From Bradyrhizobium ivorense (GTDB taxonomy: Bacteria > Pseudomonadota > Alphaproteobacteria > Rhizobiales > Xanthobacteraceae): a stretch of DNA of 64,000 nt. The translations under genes and the position numbers were made by a program. Numbering within the stretch: the first letter of the stretch is position 1; the number at the start of each line of letters is the position of its first letter. Below the pieces are notes generated by a model that saw nothing but the letters and a program-made list of their open reading frames with translations, ran no database searches and was not told the origin of the DNA. Of this stretch, positions 12,853 through 22,219 are shown piece by piece. Where the stretch lies: assembly GCF_900696085.1 (NCBI RefSeq), contig NZ_CAADFC020000032.1, positions 186,001 through 250,000 on the forward strand. Direction: 5' to 3'.

Positions 12853-15006
12853 TTGCTTAAGCCGGAAATCCGTATCGGTCCGCGCCATCCGCGATTGGCG
12901 GCGTGGGGCTATGAACTCACGCGCCGCCTCGGCGAGGCACAGCTGGCGCGCCGCGGCCTGCACAAGGTCAGCGGCGATTTCGCGCAGGCGAAGATCGCCG
13001 AGATCCGCGCGCGGCTGCAGCGCGGCGAGACCATCTACATCGCCGGCCTCGCCTGCCCCGGCACCCACAACACCGGCGTCGCGCTGGTCGAGGTGTCGCA
13101 GCTGCACGGCCCGCGCCTGATCGTCAACAACGAGGAAGAGCGCTTCTCCGGCAACAAGCACACCAACGAGTTTCCGCAGCACGCGCTCGACGACATGCGC
13201 AAGGTGTTGCAGCGGATGGGCCGCGACATCGGCGACATCTCGGCCTTCGTCACCACCTGGGATTACCCGGCGCTGCTGGCGATGCTGATCCGCACCTCGC
13301 TCGAGGAGGCGCCGCCCAGCCTCAAGCTGCTGCGCGCGCCGATCGCCCCCGCGATCAATCTGCGCCAGCTGGATCAGGTGCGGCGGCTGTCGCGCAAGCT
13401 CGGGCGGATGTACGGGCTCGGCGAACAGGTGCCGCTGATCTGCATGCCGCATCACGACAATCACGCCTGGTACTCGTTCACCGCCTCGCCGTTCGCAGAG
13501 AGCCGCGAGACGGTCGCGATCGCGGTGCTCGACGGCACCGGCGACGTCGGCTCGATCTCGCTCTACGTCGCCGAGAACGGCGAGATGAAGCAGCTCTATT
13601 GCAACGAGAGCCTGTTCGATTCGCTCGGCGCCTTCTATACCGTGGTGTCGTCGAGCCAGGGCGGCTGGACCTGGCTGTCCAGCGAAGGCCGCTACATGGG
13701 CGCCGCCGCTTGGGGCGACATGAACCGCGCCACCAATCCGTATTATGCGCGGCTGAAGGCCGTGCTGCAGCTCGGCCCCAACGGCACCGTGCGGCTTAAC
13801 CGCGCGATGGCCAATTGGTATGCCGATCCCGGCGACAATCCCTACAAGCAGCCGCTGATCGATATCCTCGGTCCGCCGCTGCGGCCCGACCAGCTGTGGA
13901 ATCCCGACGCCGTGCTGCGCGTCGAAGACATCGAGCATCGCCCCGATACCAAGGACCGGCTCGACAAGGCGGCGGCGACGCAACTGGTATTCGAGGACGC
14001 GATGATCCATGTCATCGATCATCTGCTGCGCCTCACCGGCACCGATCGCCTGGTGCTGACCGGCGGGGTCGCGCTGAACGCGCTCGGCAACATGCGGCTG
14101 CTCGAGCATTTCGACGAGGCGTGGTTCGAGCGCGCGCAGCAGCGCAAGACCCGGCTGCACATGTGGATCCCGCCGGTGCCCGGCGATCCCGGCGTGCCGA
14201 TCGGCGCCGCCTGGCTGTTCGCGCACATGGCCGGTGCCCCGCGCGGCGCGCCGCTGTCGCACGCGTTCTATTGCGGCCTGCCGCCGGCGCATGCCGACAT
14301 CAGTGCGGCCCTTCGCGCCGACGACATCGCGTCCACCGCGATCGGCTACGTCTCGACACCAGAGAGCCGCGATGCGATCGCCGACCTGATGGCCTACGCG
14401 GTGGCGCATGGCGGCGTGATCGCGATCTACCAGGGCGCGGCCGAGACCGGCCCGCGCGCGCTCGGGCATCGTTCGATCCTCGCCAATCCCTGCGATCCCC
14501 ATGTGCGCGAACGGCTCAACGAGCGGGTCAAGTACCGCGAGGCGATCCGCCCGCTGGCACCGATGGCGACGCTGCAATCGGCGCGCGATTATTTCGAGCT
14601 GGAAGACGGCGCGTCGGATGGCAACTACAACGCCTACAACTACATGGTGCTGACCGCGCATTCGAAGCCGGAGGCGCGCGAAAAGATTCCCGCCGTGGTG
14701 CATGCCGACGGCACCGGCCGCATCCAGATCGTGCGCGAGGCCGACGATCCCCTCACCTATGCCTACCTCAAGGCGCTCGGCCGCCGCATCGGCGTCGAGA
14801 TGTCGGTCAACACCTCGTTCAATGTCGCAGGGCCGATCGCGCAGACGCCGGCGCAGGCGATCGACACGCTGCGCCGCTCCAAGGGGCTCGATGCGGTGTT
14901 GCTGGTCGCCGACGACGGCACGGTGTTTGCCGCCTGGCACGGCGGCGAGCGCGACAGCGGCCGCTTCACCGGCTGGTATGCGGCGTGGAAGCAGGCGCGC
15001 CGCTGA
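12853..15006 (+). CDS. Carbamoyltransferase, NodU/CmcH family
   Basis: 717 aa, longer than the usual 550-620. The N-terminal domain shows CPGTHNTGVAL, NNEEERFSGNKHTNEFP and MPHHDNHAWYSF; the His and Asp residues match the metal/nucleotide site of TobZ and NodU. The C-terminal YrdC-like part is seen as ETGPRALGHRSILANP and the VNTSFNVAGPI motif. Such enzymes move a carbamoyl group from carbamoyl phosphate via carbamoyl-AMP to sugars or antibiotics. No nod genes are nearby, so nodulation-factor modification is unlikely; a glycan substrate from the neighbouring cluster is possible. The start is TTG at 12853, the only start in frame that keeps the N-terminus. Its last 41 bases overlap the end of the convergent DMT gene. 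Confidence 0.88.
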   Translation: MLKPEIRIGPRHPRLAAWGYELTRRLGEAQLARRGLHKVSGDFAQAKIAEIRARLQRGETIYIAGLACPGTHNTGVALVEVSQLHGPRLIVNNEEERFSGNKHTNEFPQHALDDMRKVLQRMGRDIGDISAFVTTWDYPALLAMLIRTSLEEAPPSLKLLRAPIAPAINLRQLDQVRRLSRKLGRMYGLGEQVPLICMPHHDNHAWYSFTASPFAESRETVAIAVLDGTGDVGSISLYVAENGEMKQLYCNESLFDSLGAFYTVVSSSQGGWTWLSSEGRYMGAAAWGDMNRATNPYYARLKAVLQLGPNGTVRLNRAMANWYADPGDNPYKQPLIDILGPPLRPDQLWNPDAVLRVEDIEHRPDTKDRLDKAAATQLVFEDAMIHVIDHLLRLTGTDRLVLTGGVALNALGNMRLLEHFDEAWFERAQQRKTRLHMWIPPVPGDPGVPIGAAWLFAHMAGAPRGAPLSHAFYCGLPPAHADISAALRADDIASTAIGYVSTPESRDAIADLMAYAVAHGGVIAIYQGAAETGPRALGHRSILANPCDPHVRERLNERVKYREAIRPLAPMATLQSARDYFELEDGASDGNYNAYNYMVLTAHSKPEAREKIPAVVHADGTGRIQIVREADDPLTYAYLKALGRRIGVEMSVNTSFNVAGPIAQTPAQAIDTLRRSKGLDAVLLVADDGTVFAAWHGGERDSGRFTGWYAAWKQARR

Positions 15007-15901
15007 ACCACGCCAGCACGCGGCCGTCGATCACGAGCAGCGCGCTTGATATCACCAGCGCGCCGATCACCTCGCGCAGCGCGACCGGCTCGCCGAGCAC
15101 CAGCGTACCGAGCAGCATCGCGGTGACCGGAATCAACAGCGTCACCAGCATCACATTGGTCGCCCCGGAGCGCTGCAGGATTTGAAAGAACACGATATAG
15201 GCCAGCGCCGTCGACAGCGCCGCCAGCCCGAGCACCGCAACCCACGTCGTCGCGTGCGGCATCGGCAGCAACCAGGGCCGGTCGACGACAGCCGCGACCA
15301 CCGCCATCATCACGCTAGAAGCCATCATCTGGAACGCCGCCGTGCCCAGCGGCGGCACATGCACCGGCAGCCGCCGCCCGACCAGCGCCGCAATGCCGTA
15401 GCTGAAGGCACCGGCGAGACACAGCGCGATACCGATGCCCTGCCGGCTCTCGAAACCCAGCGCATCGCCGTGCAGGATCGCAACCCCGATCACGCCGACG
15501 ATCACGCCCGCAACGCGGCGCGCCTGCAGCCGCTCCTCGCCGGCTGCCGCCATGATGATGACGGCGAACAGCGGCGTCGTCGCATTGAGGATCGAGGCGA
15601 GCCCGCTCGGGATGTAGGTCTGCCCGAACACGATCAGCGAGAACGGCAGGACGTTGTTGAACAGCCCCATCGCAAAGAACGGCGCCCATCCCGCCACGCC
15701 CTTCGGGAACGCGATGTTGCGGGCCCGCAGCAGCGGCAGCAGGATCACGGCGCCGAGCGCCACCCGCAGCAACACCAGCGTCAGCGGCGGCAGTTCGCGC
15801 AGGATCACGCCGTTGAAGAAGAACGAGCCGCCCCAGAGCACCGAGAGCAGACCCAGCAGCGCCCAGTCGCGGCGATCGATCCTGTTGTCGGCGGACGGCA
15901 T
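14966..15901 (-). CDS. DMT superfamily transporter (EamA family)
   Basis: 311 aa with ten predicted membrane helices in two five-helix EamA repeats (first repeat ends near GEERLQARRVAG, second near LVLGEPVALREVIG). EamA proteins export amino acids or other small metabolites; the substrate is unknown. The 3' end overlaps the carbamoyltransferase gene by 41 bases on the opposite strand. It lies 82 bases downstream of the hydroxyacid dehydrogenase gene and may be the last gene of that unit. Confidence 0.88.
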   Translation of the reverse strand: MPSADNRIDRRDWALLGLLSVLWGGSFFFNGVILRELPPLTLVLLRVALGAVILLPLLRARNIAFPKGVAGWAPFFAMGLFNNVLPFSLIVFGQTYIPSGLASILNATTPLFAVIIMAAAGEERLQARRVAGVIVGVIGVAILHGDALGFESRQGIGIALCLAGAFSYGIAALVGRRLPVHVPPLGTAAFQMMASSVMMAVVAAVVDRPWLLPMPHATTWVAVLGLAALSTALAYIVFFQILQRSGATNVMLVTLLIPVTAMLLGTLVLGEPVALREVIGALVISSALLVIDGRVLAWFSGAPASTPHTSR

Positions 15902-15983
15902 GGCGGGCTCTCAGCTGCGCGGGCGCAGATGACTAGCCGGCCGCTGCGGCGATGGCCACCCGATTTCCGATATCTGACGCGCC

Positions 15984-16853
15984 CTATTTCGGCCGCGACA
16001 CGATCTCGATCATCTGGCCTTCGTCGGCGTCGGGCGCATGCGCCTTCGCCTTGTCATAGGCCGTGAGCGCGGCGCGGCTGACGGGCACGCCGGGCAGCAG
16101 CGTCTCGGCGAGCCGCACGGCGTATTCGGCATCCTTGTGGCGCAGCGCCGCGGTGAAGGAGGCGCCGGAGAAATTGCGGTCGATCATCCGCCTGCTGTGG
16201 CGGATCACCTGTGGGCTCGCGACCGCACCGGTCGCCAGCGCCTCGGCCACCAGCTGCATATCGAGGCCAGCCTGTTCGGCGATCGCGACGCCCTCGGCGA
16301 GGCTGGCGATCTGCACCGCGCCGATCAGATTGTTGATCAGCTTGAACACGGTGCCGGTGCCGACCGCGCCGAAATGCCGGATCGTGCTGCCGATCGGCGC
16401 CAGATATGGCTGCGCGCGTTCGAGGTCGGCGGGATCAGCGCCCACCAGCAGCGTCAGCTTGCCCGCGGCCGCCGCTTCCGGCAGCCCGGTGACGGGGCAA
16501 TCGATGTAGACCAGCCCGCGGTTGCGCAGCTCCTGCGCCATCGCGAGTGCGTGCTGATAGGAAACCGTCGAGCATTCGATCGCGAGTGTGCCGGCCTTCA
16601 TGGTGGCGGCGGCGCCGTCCTTGGTCAGCCAGACCGAGCGCGAGGCTTCATCGTCGGCCACCATGGTGACGACGGCATCGGCGTCGATCGCGGCGTCCTC
16701 CGGCGAGGTCGCCCATTGCGCGCCGCGCGCGATCAGGTCCGCGGCCTTGGCCTTGCTGCGATTCCACACCGTGACCGTGAAGCCGGCATCGAGGTAGCGG
16801 CCGGCCATGCCGTGGCCCATCCGTCCCAGTCCGATGAAGGCCACACGCTGCAT
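15984..16853 (-). CDS. NAD(P)-dependent beta-hydroxyacid dehydrogenase (HIBADH/GarR family)
   Basis: 289 aa. The Rossmann motif is GLGRMGHGMAGRYLDAGF (residues 8-25). The substrate motif DCPVTGLPEAAAAGKLTLLVG and the catalytic lysine region GTVFKLINNLI fit 3-hydroxyisobutyrate, tartronate semialdehyde or related reductases. The substrate loop is Pro-Val-Thr-Gly rather than PVSGG, so the exact substrate is uncertain. It starts three bases after the prfB stop and is likely co-transcribed. Confidence 0.88.
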   Translation of the reverse strand: MQRVAFIGLGRMGHGMAGRYLDAGFTVTVWNRSKAKAADLIARGAQWATSPEDAAIDADAVVTMVADDEASRSVWLTKDGAAATMKAGTLAIECSTVSYQHALAMAQELRNRGLVYIDCPVTGLPEAAAAGKLTLLVGADPADLERAQPYLAPIGSTIRHFGAVGTGTVFKLINNLIGAVQIASLAEGVAIAEQAGLDMQLVAEALATGAVASPQVIRHSRRMIDRNFSGASFTAALRHKDAEYAVRLAETLLPGVPVSRAALTAYDKAKAHAPDADEGQMIEIVSRPK

Positions 16854-16856
16854 GGG

Positions 16857-17988
16857 CTAATCCACATCCTCGACCGCGCCGGGCCCAGTGCCGAAGGCAC
16901 GCTGCGCCAGGGTCGCGGCCATGAACTCGTCGAGGTCGCCGTCCAGCACACCGGACGTATCGGAGGTCTGCACGCCAGTGCGCAAATCCTTCACCATCTG
17001 ATAGGGCTGCAGCACGTAGGAGCGGATCTGGTGGCCCCAGCCGATGTCGGTCTTGGCGGCCTGGTCGGCGGCGGCCTGCTCCTCGCGCTTCTTCAGCTCG
17101 ATCTCGTAGAGCCGCGCGCGCAGCATATCCCAAGCCTGCGCCCGGTTCTTGTGCTGGGAGCGGCCGGCCTGGCAGACCACCGCGATGCCGGTCGGAATGT
17201 GCGTCAGGCGCACCGCCGACTCGGTCTTGTTGACGTGCTGGCCGCCGGCGCCGCCCGACCGCATCGTGTCGGTGCGGACGTCGCTCTCCTTGATCTCGAT
17301 CTTGATCGAGTCGTCGATCACGGGGAAAATCTGCACCGACGAGAACGAGGTGTGGCGCCGCGCGTTGGAATCGAACGGCGAGATGCGCACCAGGCGGTGC
17401 ACGCCGGCTTCGGTCTTCAGCCAGCCATAGGCATTGTGGCCGGAGATCTGGATCGTCGCGGACTTGATGCCCGCCTCTTCACCCTGGGATTCTTCGAGAA
17501 ACTCGATCTTGAAGCCGTGCTTCTCGGCCCAGCGCGTGTACATGCGCAGCAGCATCTGCGCCCAGTCCTGGCTCTCGGTGCCGCCGGCGCCGGCATGGAC
17601 CTCGAGATAGGAATCGAACTTGTCGGCCTCGCCGGAGAGCAGCGCCTCGAGCTCGCGCCGGGCGACTTCCTTCTTCAGGTCCTTCAGCGCCTTCTCGGCG
17701 TCAGAGACCACGCCCGCGTCGTTCTCGGCCTCGCCGAGCTCGATCATGCCGATCTGGTCCTCGAGCTCGCGCTCGACCTTGCCGATTCCAGAGAGCGCGT
17801 CCTCCAATGAGGTGCGCTCCTGCATCAGCCGCTGGGCCTTCTGGGGATCGTTCCAGAGATTGGAGTCTTCAGCGAGCTTGTTCAGCTCCGCGAGGCGTGC
17901 CGTCGATTGTTCGACGTCAAAGATGCCTCCTCAGCAGCCCGACTGACTGCTTGATCTCTTCAACAAGGCGTTCGATTTCGGCGCGCAT
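16857..17988 (-). CDS. prfB: Peptide chain release factor 2, read by programmed +1 frameshift
   Basis: 376 aa after frameshifting. A first frame starting at ATG 17988 reads MRAEIERLVEEIKQSVGLL and ends at an in-frame TGA (17919-17917) after codon 23. Shifting +1 at CTT TGA C continues with DVEQSTARLAELNKLAED and joins the 353-codon body. RF2 recognises UGA and UAA; the SPF tripeptide (RISPFDSN) reads the stop codon and GGQ (SGGAGGQHVNKT) triggers peptide release. When RF2 is scarce, slow termination at UGA allows the shift, so RF2 controls its own level. The downstream neighbour is the hydroxyacid dehydrogenase. Annotating only the ATG at 17825 would lose the N-terminus. Confidence 0.97.
17916..17931 (-). 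promoter_or_regulatory. prfB: prfB programmed +1 frameshift site
   Basis: On the minus strand the site reads AGGAGGCATCTTTGAC: an internal Shine-Dalgarno (AGGAGG), three bases, then CTT TGA C. It differs at two of sixteen positions from the classic E. coli site AGGGGGTATCTTTGAC. The E. coli mechanism is established; its operation here is inferred from identity of the essential parts. Confidence 0.95.
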
Positions 17989-18097
17989 GATCTTTCAGGA
18001 GTTGGGAAAACAGGTTCCGAGGGATGTAGCGACGGGCGCGGCAAAGCGCAATCGGATTGACAGCGCTGTCCCGGGCATTTGGGCGGAACAATTACCA

Positions 18098-18195
18098 GAG
18101 CGTTTTCCAGCGAAGTGGATGCCGGTTTTGCGTGAAGAAAACGCGTCCAAACAACAATCTAGAGCTCCCTTCCGATGGCATCGGAACGGAGCTCT
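18098..18195. repeat. Dispersed repeat plus hairpin at the end of the PBP1A gene
   Basis: GAGCGTTTTCCAGCGAAGTGG with the paired GCGTGAAGAAAACGC (about 18098-18145) is a very common Bradyrhizobium intergenic motif. Next, a near-perfect hairpin pairs AGAGCTCC-TTCCGATG with CATCGGAA-GGAGCTCT (18161-18195) with one C/C mismatch. The hairpin overlaps the PBP1A stop codon and probably ends its transcript. Confidence 0.75.
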
Positions 18196-20689
18196 AATAC
18201 AGACCGAAAGGCCGCAGGAAAACGTTGCTGCCGTCAGGCTGCTGGCTTTGCGACGGCTGCGGACCCGGGCTCGGGCTGCGGCCATCGGCATCGGCGACCC
18301 CGATCACCGAGTAGTTCTCCGGCGGTGCGGTGCCCGGCTTGAAGGCTTCGAGGATGGTGTTGCCGCCCTCGCCCGGTCCTGCGCGCATGCCGGACTTGGC
18401 ATCGACGCGGATCAGCTTGATGCCGGCCGGAACCTTGAACGGGGTCGGCGGCTTGTCGGCGAGCGCCAGCTTGAGGAAGTCGCGCGCGATCGGCGCCGCA
18501 ATATGACCGCCGGTCGCGGCGCGCCCCATGTTGCGCGGCTTGTCGAAGCCCATGTAGACGCCGACGGCAATGTCAGGCGAGAAGCCGATGAACCAGACGT
18601 CTTTCTCGTCGTTGGTGGTACCGGTCTTGCCGGCGATCGGCTTGCCGACCTCCTTGACGACGGTGGCGGTGCCGCGCTGGACCACGCCTTCCATCATCTC
18701 GGTGATCTGGTAGGCGGTCATCGGGTCGAGCACCTGCTCGCGACGATCGACCAGCTGCGGCTCCGCCTGGTTCTTCCAGCCGCCGGGCGCGTCGCAGCCG
18801 CGGCATTCGCGCTGGTCGTGCTTGAAGATGGTGTGGCCGTAGCGGTCCTGAATGCGATCGATCAGCGTCGGTTTCACCCGGCGGCCGCCATTGGCGAACA
18901 TCGAATACGCCGTCACCATGCGCATGACCGTGGTTTCGCCGGCGCCGAGCGCATAGGACAGGTAGTTCGGCAACTCGTCATAGACGCCGAAACGCTTGGC
19001 GTATTCGCCGACCAAGGGCATGCCGATGTCCTGCGCCAGCCGCACCGTCACGGTGTTGAGCGAGCGCTGCAGCGCGTTGCGCAGCGTGGTCGGGCCGTAA
19101 TATTTGCCGGTCGAATAGTTTTCCGGACGCCACACCCCGGCGCCCTGCCCCTGATCGATCTCGATCGGCGCGTCGATCACGGTGGTCGACGGCGTATAGC
19201 CGTTGTCCAGCGCCGACGAGTAGACGATCGGCTTGAACGACGAACCGGGCTGCCGGTAGGCCTGGGTCGCGCGGTTGAACTGGCTCTGGTCGAACGAGAA
19301 GCCGCCGACCATCGCGAGCACGCGGCCGGTCCAGGGATCCATCACCACCATCGCACCGGACACTTCCGGCAATTGCCGCAGCCGATACTGACCTTCGACC
19401 GCGCTGCCGTCCTTGTTCACCAGCGGGTCAGCGTAGATCACGTCGCCCGGCTGCAGCACCTGCGCGACCGCCGTCGGCGCCTTGCCCTTGGATTTGGCCC
19501 AGCGCACGCCGTCCATGGTGATGATGCCGGTCTGCCGTTCCTTGCTGACCGCGCCACCGAGTTCGCGGCCCGGCTGGAAACCGATCCGCGCCGACTGGTC
19601 GCTGGTCTCCAGCACTACCGCCATCCGCCACGGCGAGATGTCGGAGAGCGACTTCACGTCGGCGAGCTTGACGCCCCAGTCGCCGGCGATGGCAAGCTTC
19701 TGCACCGGCCCGCGCCAGCCCTGCGCCTCGTCATAGTTGACGAGACCGGCCGCCATGGTCTTGCGCGCCATCACCTGGATCTTCGGGTCGAGCGTGGTGC
19801 GGACCGACAGGCCGCCCTCATAGAGCTTCTTCTCGCCGTAGCGCTCAAAAATGTCGCGGCGGACTTCCTCGGCGAAATATTCGCCGGCGAAGATGTGCGC
19901 GCCATTCGAACGGCTGGTGACGTTGAGCGCTTCCTTGCGCGCCTTGTCGGCGTCGGCCTGCTTGATCCAGCCGTTCTCCAGCAGGCGGTCGATCACGTAG
20001 TTGCGGCGCTCGATGGCGCGATCGCGGTTGCGCACCGGGTGCAGCGCGGCCGGCGCCTTCGGCAGTGCGGCGAGGTAGGACGCCTCCGCGATGGTGAGCT
20101 CGTTGACCGACTTGTCGAAATAGACCAGCGATGCGGCGGCGATGCCGTAGGCGCCGAGGCCGAGATAGATCTCGTTGAGGTAGAGCTCGAGGATGCGGTC
20201 CTTGGAGTAGGCGCGCTCGATGCGCATCGCCAGCAAGGCTTCCTTGATCTTGCGCGAGAACGAGACCTCGTTGGTCAGCAGAAAGTTCTTCGCGACCTGC
20301 TGGGTGATGGTCGACGCGCCCTGCGGGCGGCGGTTGGAGCCGTAGTTCTGCGCGTAGAGGATCGCAGCGCGCGCCATGCCCTGATAGTCGATGCCGCCGT
20401 GCTCGTAGAAGTTCTTGTCCTCGGCAGCGAGGAAGGCGTTGATCACGAGCTTCGGCACCGCCTGGATCGGCAGGTAGAGCCGGCGTTCCTTGGAGTACTC
20501 GCCGAGCAGCGCGCCGTCGGAGGCGTGCACGCGGGTCATCACCGGCGGCTCATAGTCCTGAAGCTGCGAGTAGTCCGGCAGATCCTTGGAGAAATGCCAG
20601 ATCGCGCCGGCAACCCCGGCGACGCCAACCAGAAACACCACGGTTCCGGCGGCGAACAAGAAACCCATGAACCGCACGAGCAGGCGCAT
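18194..20689 (-). CDS. mrcA: Penicillin-binding protein 1A, bifunctional class A PBP
   Basis: 831 aa. A membrane anchor at about 8-30 precedes the glycosyltransferase (GT51) domain with the catalytic Glu 90 in AAEDKNFYEHGG and the TITQQVAKNFLL motif. An OB-like domain follows, then the transpeptidase with S483-x-x-K486 (GSSFKP), an SxN region (SLNTVT) and KTGTT. It polymerises and cross-links peptidoglycan in the periplasm. The amidase gene lies upstream on the same strand; prfB lies downstream after a repeat, the usual order in alphaproteobacteria. The C-terminus is Pro/Gln/Ser-rich. Confidence 0.95.
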   Translation of the reverse strand: MRLLVRFMGFLFAAGTVVFLVGVAGVAGAIWHFSKDLPDYSQLQDYEPPVMTRVHASDGALLGEYSKERRLYLPIQAVPKLVINAFLAAEDKNFYEHGGIDYQGMARAAILYAQNYGSNRRPQGASTITQQVAKNFLLTNEVSFSRKIKEALLAMRIERAYSKDRILELYLNEIYLGLGAYGIAAASLVYFDKSVNELTIAEASYLAALPKAPAALHPVRNRDRAIERRNYVIDRLLENGWIKQADADKARKEALNVTSRSNGAHIFAGEYFAEEVRRDIFERYGEKKLYEGGLSVRTTLDPKIQVMARKTMAAGLVNYDEAQGWRGPVQKLAIAGDWGVKLADVKSLSDISPWRMAVVLETSDQSARIGFQPGRELGGAVSKERQTGIITMDGVRWAKSKGKAPTAVAQVLQPGDVIYADPLVNKDGSAVEGQYRLRQLPEVSGAMVVMDPWTGRVLAMVGGFSFDQSQFNRATQAYRQPGSSFKPIVYSSALDNGYTPSTTVIDAPIEIDQGQGAGVWRPENYSTGKYYGPTTLRNALQRSLNTVTVRLAQDIGMPLVGEYAKRFGVYDELPNYLSYALGAGETTVMRMVTAYSMFANGGRRVKPTLIDRIQDRYGHTIFKHDQRECRGCDAPGGWKNQAEPQLVDRREQVLDPMTAYQITEMMEGVVQRGTATVVKEVGKPIAGKTGTTNDEKDVWFIGFSPDIAVGVYMGFDKPRNMGRAATGGHIAAPIARDFLKLALADKPPTPFKVPAGIKLIRVDAKSGMRAGPGEGGNTILEAFKPGTAPPENYSVIGVADADGRSPSPGPQPSQSQQPDGSNVFLRPFGLY

Positions 20690-20926
20690 CGAAGTCCCGT
20701 CCCTACCCTCCGGCGCTCAATCTTCTGCGAAGCGCCTGTCCAAAAGTGCGAAAGCCAACCAAGCCCCACGGCCCCGGCGGAGCCATTCTTGCGCACGCTC
20801 AAAATACAAGGGCCCGAACAATGTGGGTGATTCCGAAGAACCCTGTCGCCCCTTTTCTATACCGTTGCCGCTGTGGCCAAACTAGGGCTTCCCGGCAACG
20901 CCGGCGGGCTTTTCAGCCGGCCAATT

Positions 20927-22219
20927 TCATTTGGCCGATCCGGCAGTTGCCAGCCGCTTGGCGAAGAACGCGTCGATCGCCTGGACCATCGAGCCGACCG
21001 TCTTGTTCCGCCAGTTCTCGGAAACGAGGTGCTCGAGGTCGCCCTTGTTGGAGACGTAGCCGAGCTCCACCAAGACCGAGGGCACGTCGGGCGCCTTCAG
21101 CACCCGGAAGCCCGCCGATTTCAGCGGATGCTTGTGCATCCGCGCCGTGGTCTTCATCTCGTCCACGAGCAGACGGGCGAAGCGGTTGGAAAAGGTCTTG
21201 GTCTCGCGCTGCGCGAGGTCGATCAGGATGTCGGCGACCTCGGTCGGCTCGTCGGTCAGATTCACGCCGCCGATGGCGTCGGCCTTGTTTTCGGTGTCGG
21301 CGAGCCGCTCGGCTTCGGCGTCGGAGGCTTTGTCCGACAGCGTGTAGATGGTGGCGCCCTGGGCATCGCCCTCGCGGCGCGGCAGCGCGTCGGCGTGGAT
21401 CGAGACGAACAGCGCCGCCGACTGGTTGCGCGCCAGCTTCACCCGGTCATTCAGCGGGATGAAGGTGTCGTCGGTCCGCGTCATGACCACGCGGTATTTG
21501 CCGGATTTCTCGATCCGGTCGCGCAAAGCGAGGCCGAAGCCGAGCACCAGGTTCTTCTCCAGCTCGCCGCCGGACTGGGTGCCATTGTCGATGCCACCAT
21601 GACCGGGATCGATCACGATCAGAGGGCGGGGATCGGTGACCGGCGGCAACGCCGCCGTCGTGACGGGCGGGACGACGACATTGCCCTCGGCGAGCGCGGG
21701 CTTCAGTTCGGGCCGGGCCTCAGGCGCAAGCGACTGCGTGAAGCTGGTGCGATCGACCTCCTCGAATTCCAGCACCAGCCGCGGCGGCTGGCCGTTGGCG
21801 GCGTCGAGCACATAGGAGCTGGCGATCTTTGCCGGTCCGGTCAGATCGAACACGATTCTGGAGCCGCCAGGCATCACGAGGCCGTAGCGGAATGCCTTCA
21901 CCAGCCCTCGCCCGTTCGAGCCGGTGCCGGAAGCGAGCTGGAAATTGACCTGCGGGATATCGACCACGACGCGATACGGGTCGGCCAACGGGAAGGCGCG
22001 GAACTCGATCTTACGGTCCAGATCGAGGATGAATCGGGTCTGTTTGCCGTCGCCGGCGAGGCGCGCGTCGGATGCGACCGGGAAATTCGAGGCCGGGGCC
22101 GGCTGAGCGTTCTGCTGCCCCTCGGCGGCGGTCAGGCGACCTGCTTCGGCAAACACCAATGCTGCAGCGCACAATAGCGCGCTCCCCAGCAAAACACGGC
22201 GATTTGCGCGAATTGCCAC
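20927..22219 (-). CDS. N-acetylmuramoyl-L-alanine amidase (AMIN + Amidase_3)
   Basis: 430 aa. A Sec signal peptide (about 1-31) leads to an AMIN domain (about 45-175), then Amidase_3 with DPGHGGIDNGTQ, SIHADA and the catalytic Glu in VLVELGYVSN. This zinc enzyme removes stem peptides from murein at the septum, and AMIN domains target it to the division site. The regulatory helix blocking the active site in E. coli AmiC-type enzymes is present as an insertion near SDKASDAEAERLADTENK. GTG at 22219 is the start. Located between rne and PBP1A, divergent from rne. Confidence 0.93.
   Translation of the reverse strand: MAIRANRRVLLGSALLCAAALVFAEAGRLTAAEGQQNAQPAPASNFPVASDARLAGDGKQTRFILDLDRKIEFRAFPLADPYRVVVDIPQVNFQLASGTGSNGRGLVKAFRYGLVMPGGSRIVFDLTGPAKIASSYVLDAANGQPPRLVLEFEEVDRTSFTQSLAPEARPELKPALAEGNVVVPPVTTAALPPVTDPRPLIVIDPGHGGIDNGTQSGGELEKNLVLGFGLALRDRIEKSGKYRVVMTRTDDTFIPLNDRVKLARNQSAALFVSIHADALPRREGDAQGATIYTLSDKASDAEAERLADTENKADAIGGVNLTDEPTEVADILIDLAQRETKTFSNRFARLLVDEMKTTARMHKHPLKSAGFRVLKAPDVPSVLVELGYVSNKGDLEHLVSENWRNKTVGSMVQAIDAFFAKRLATAGSAK

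Noticed and set aside
12694..14940. Long leftward open frame continuing from the binding protein (1160 codons in total)
   Set aside because: It runs antisense to the carbamoyltransferase, which has clear motifs; the signal peptide of the binding protein fixes the real start at 12693.
12853..15006. Naming the carbamoyltransferase NodU
   Set aside because: No nod genes or nod box nearby; length differs from NodU.
17807..20830. 1007-codon rightward open frame
   Set aside because: Antisense to PBP1A and overlapping the prfB region; no domain.
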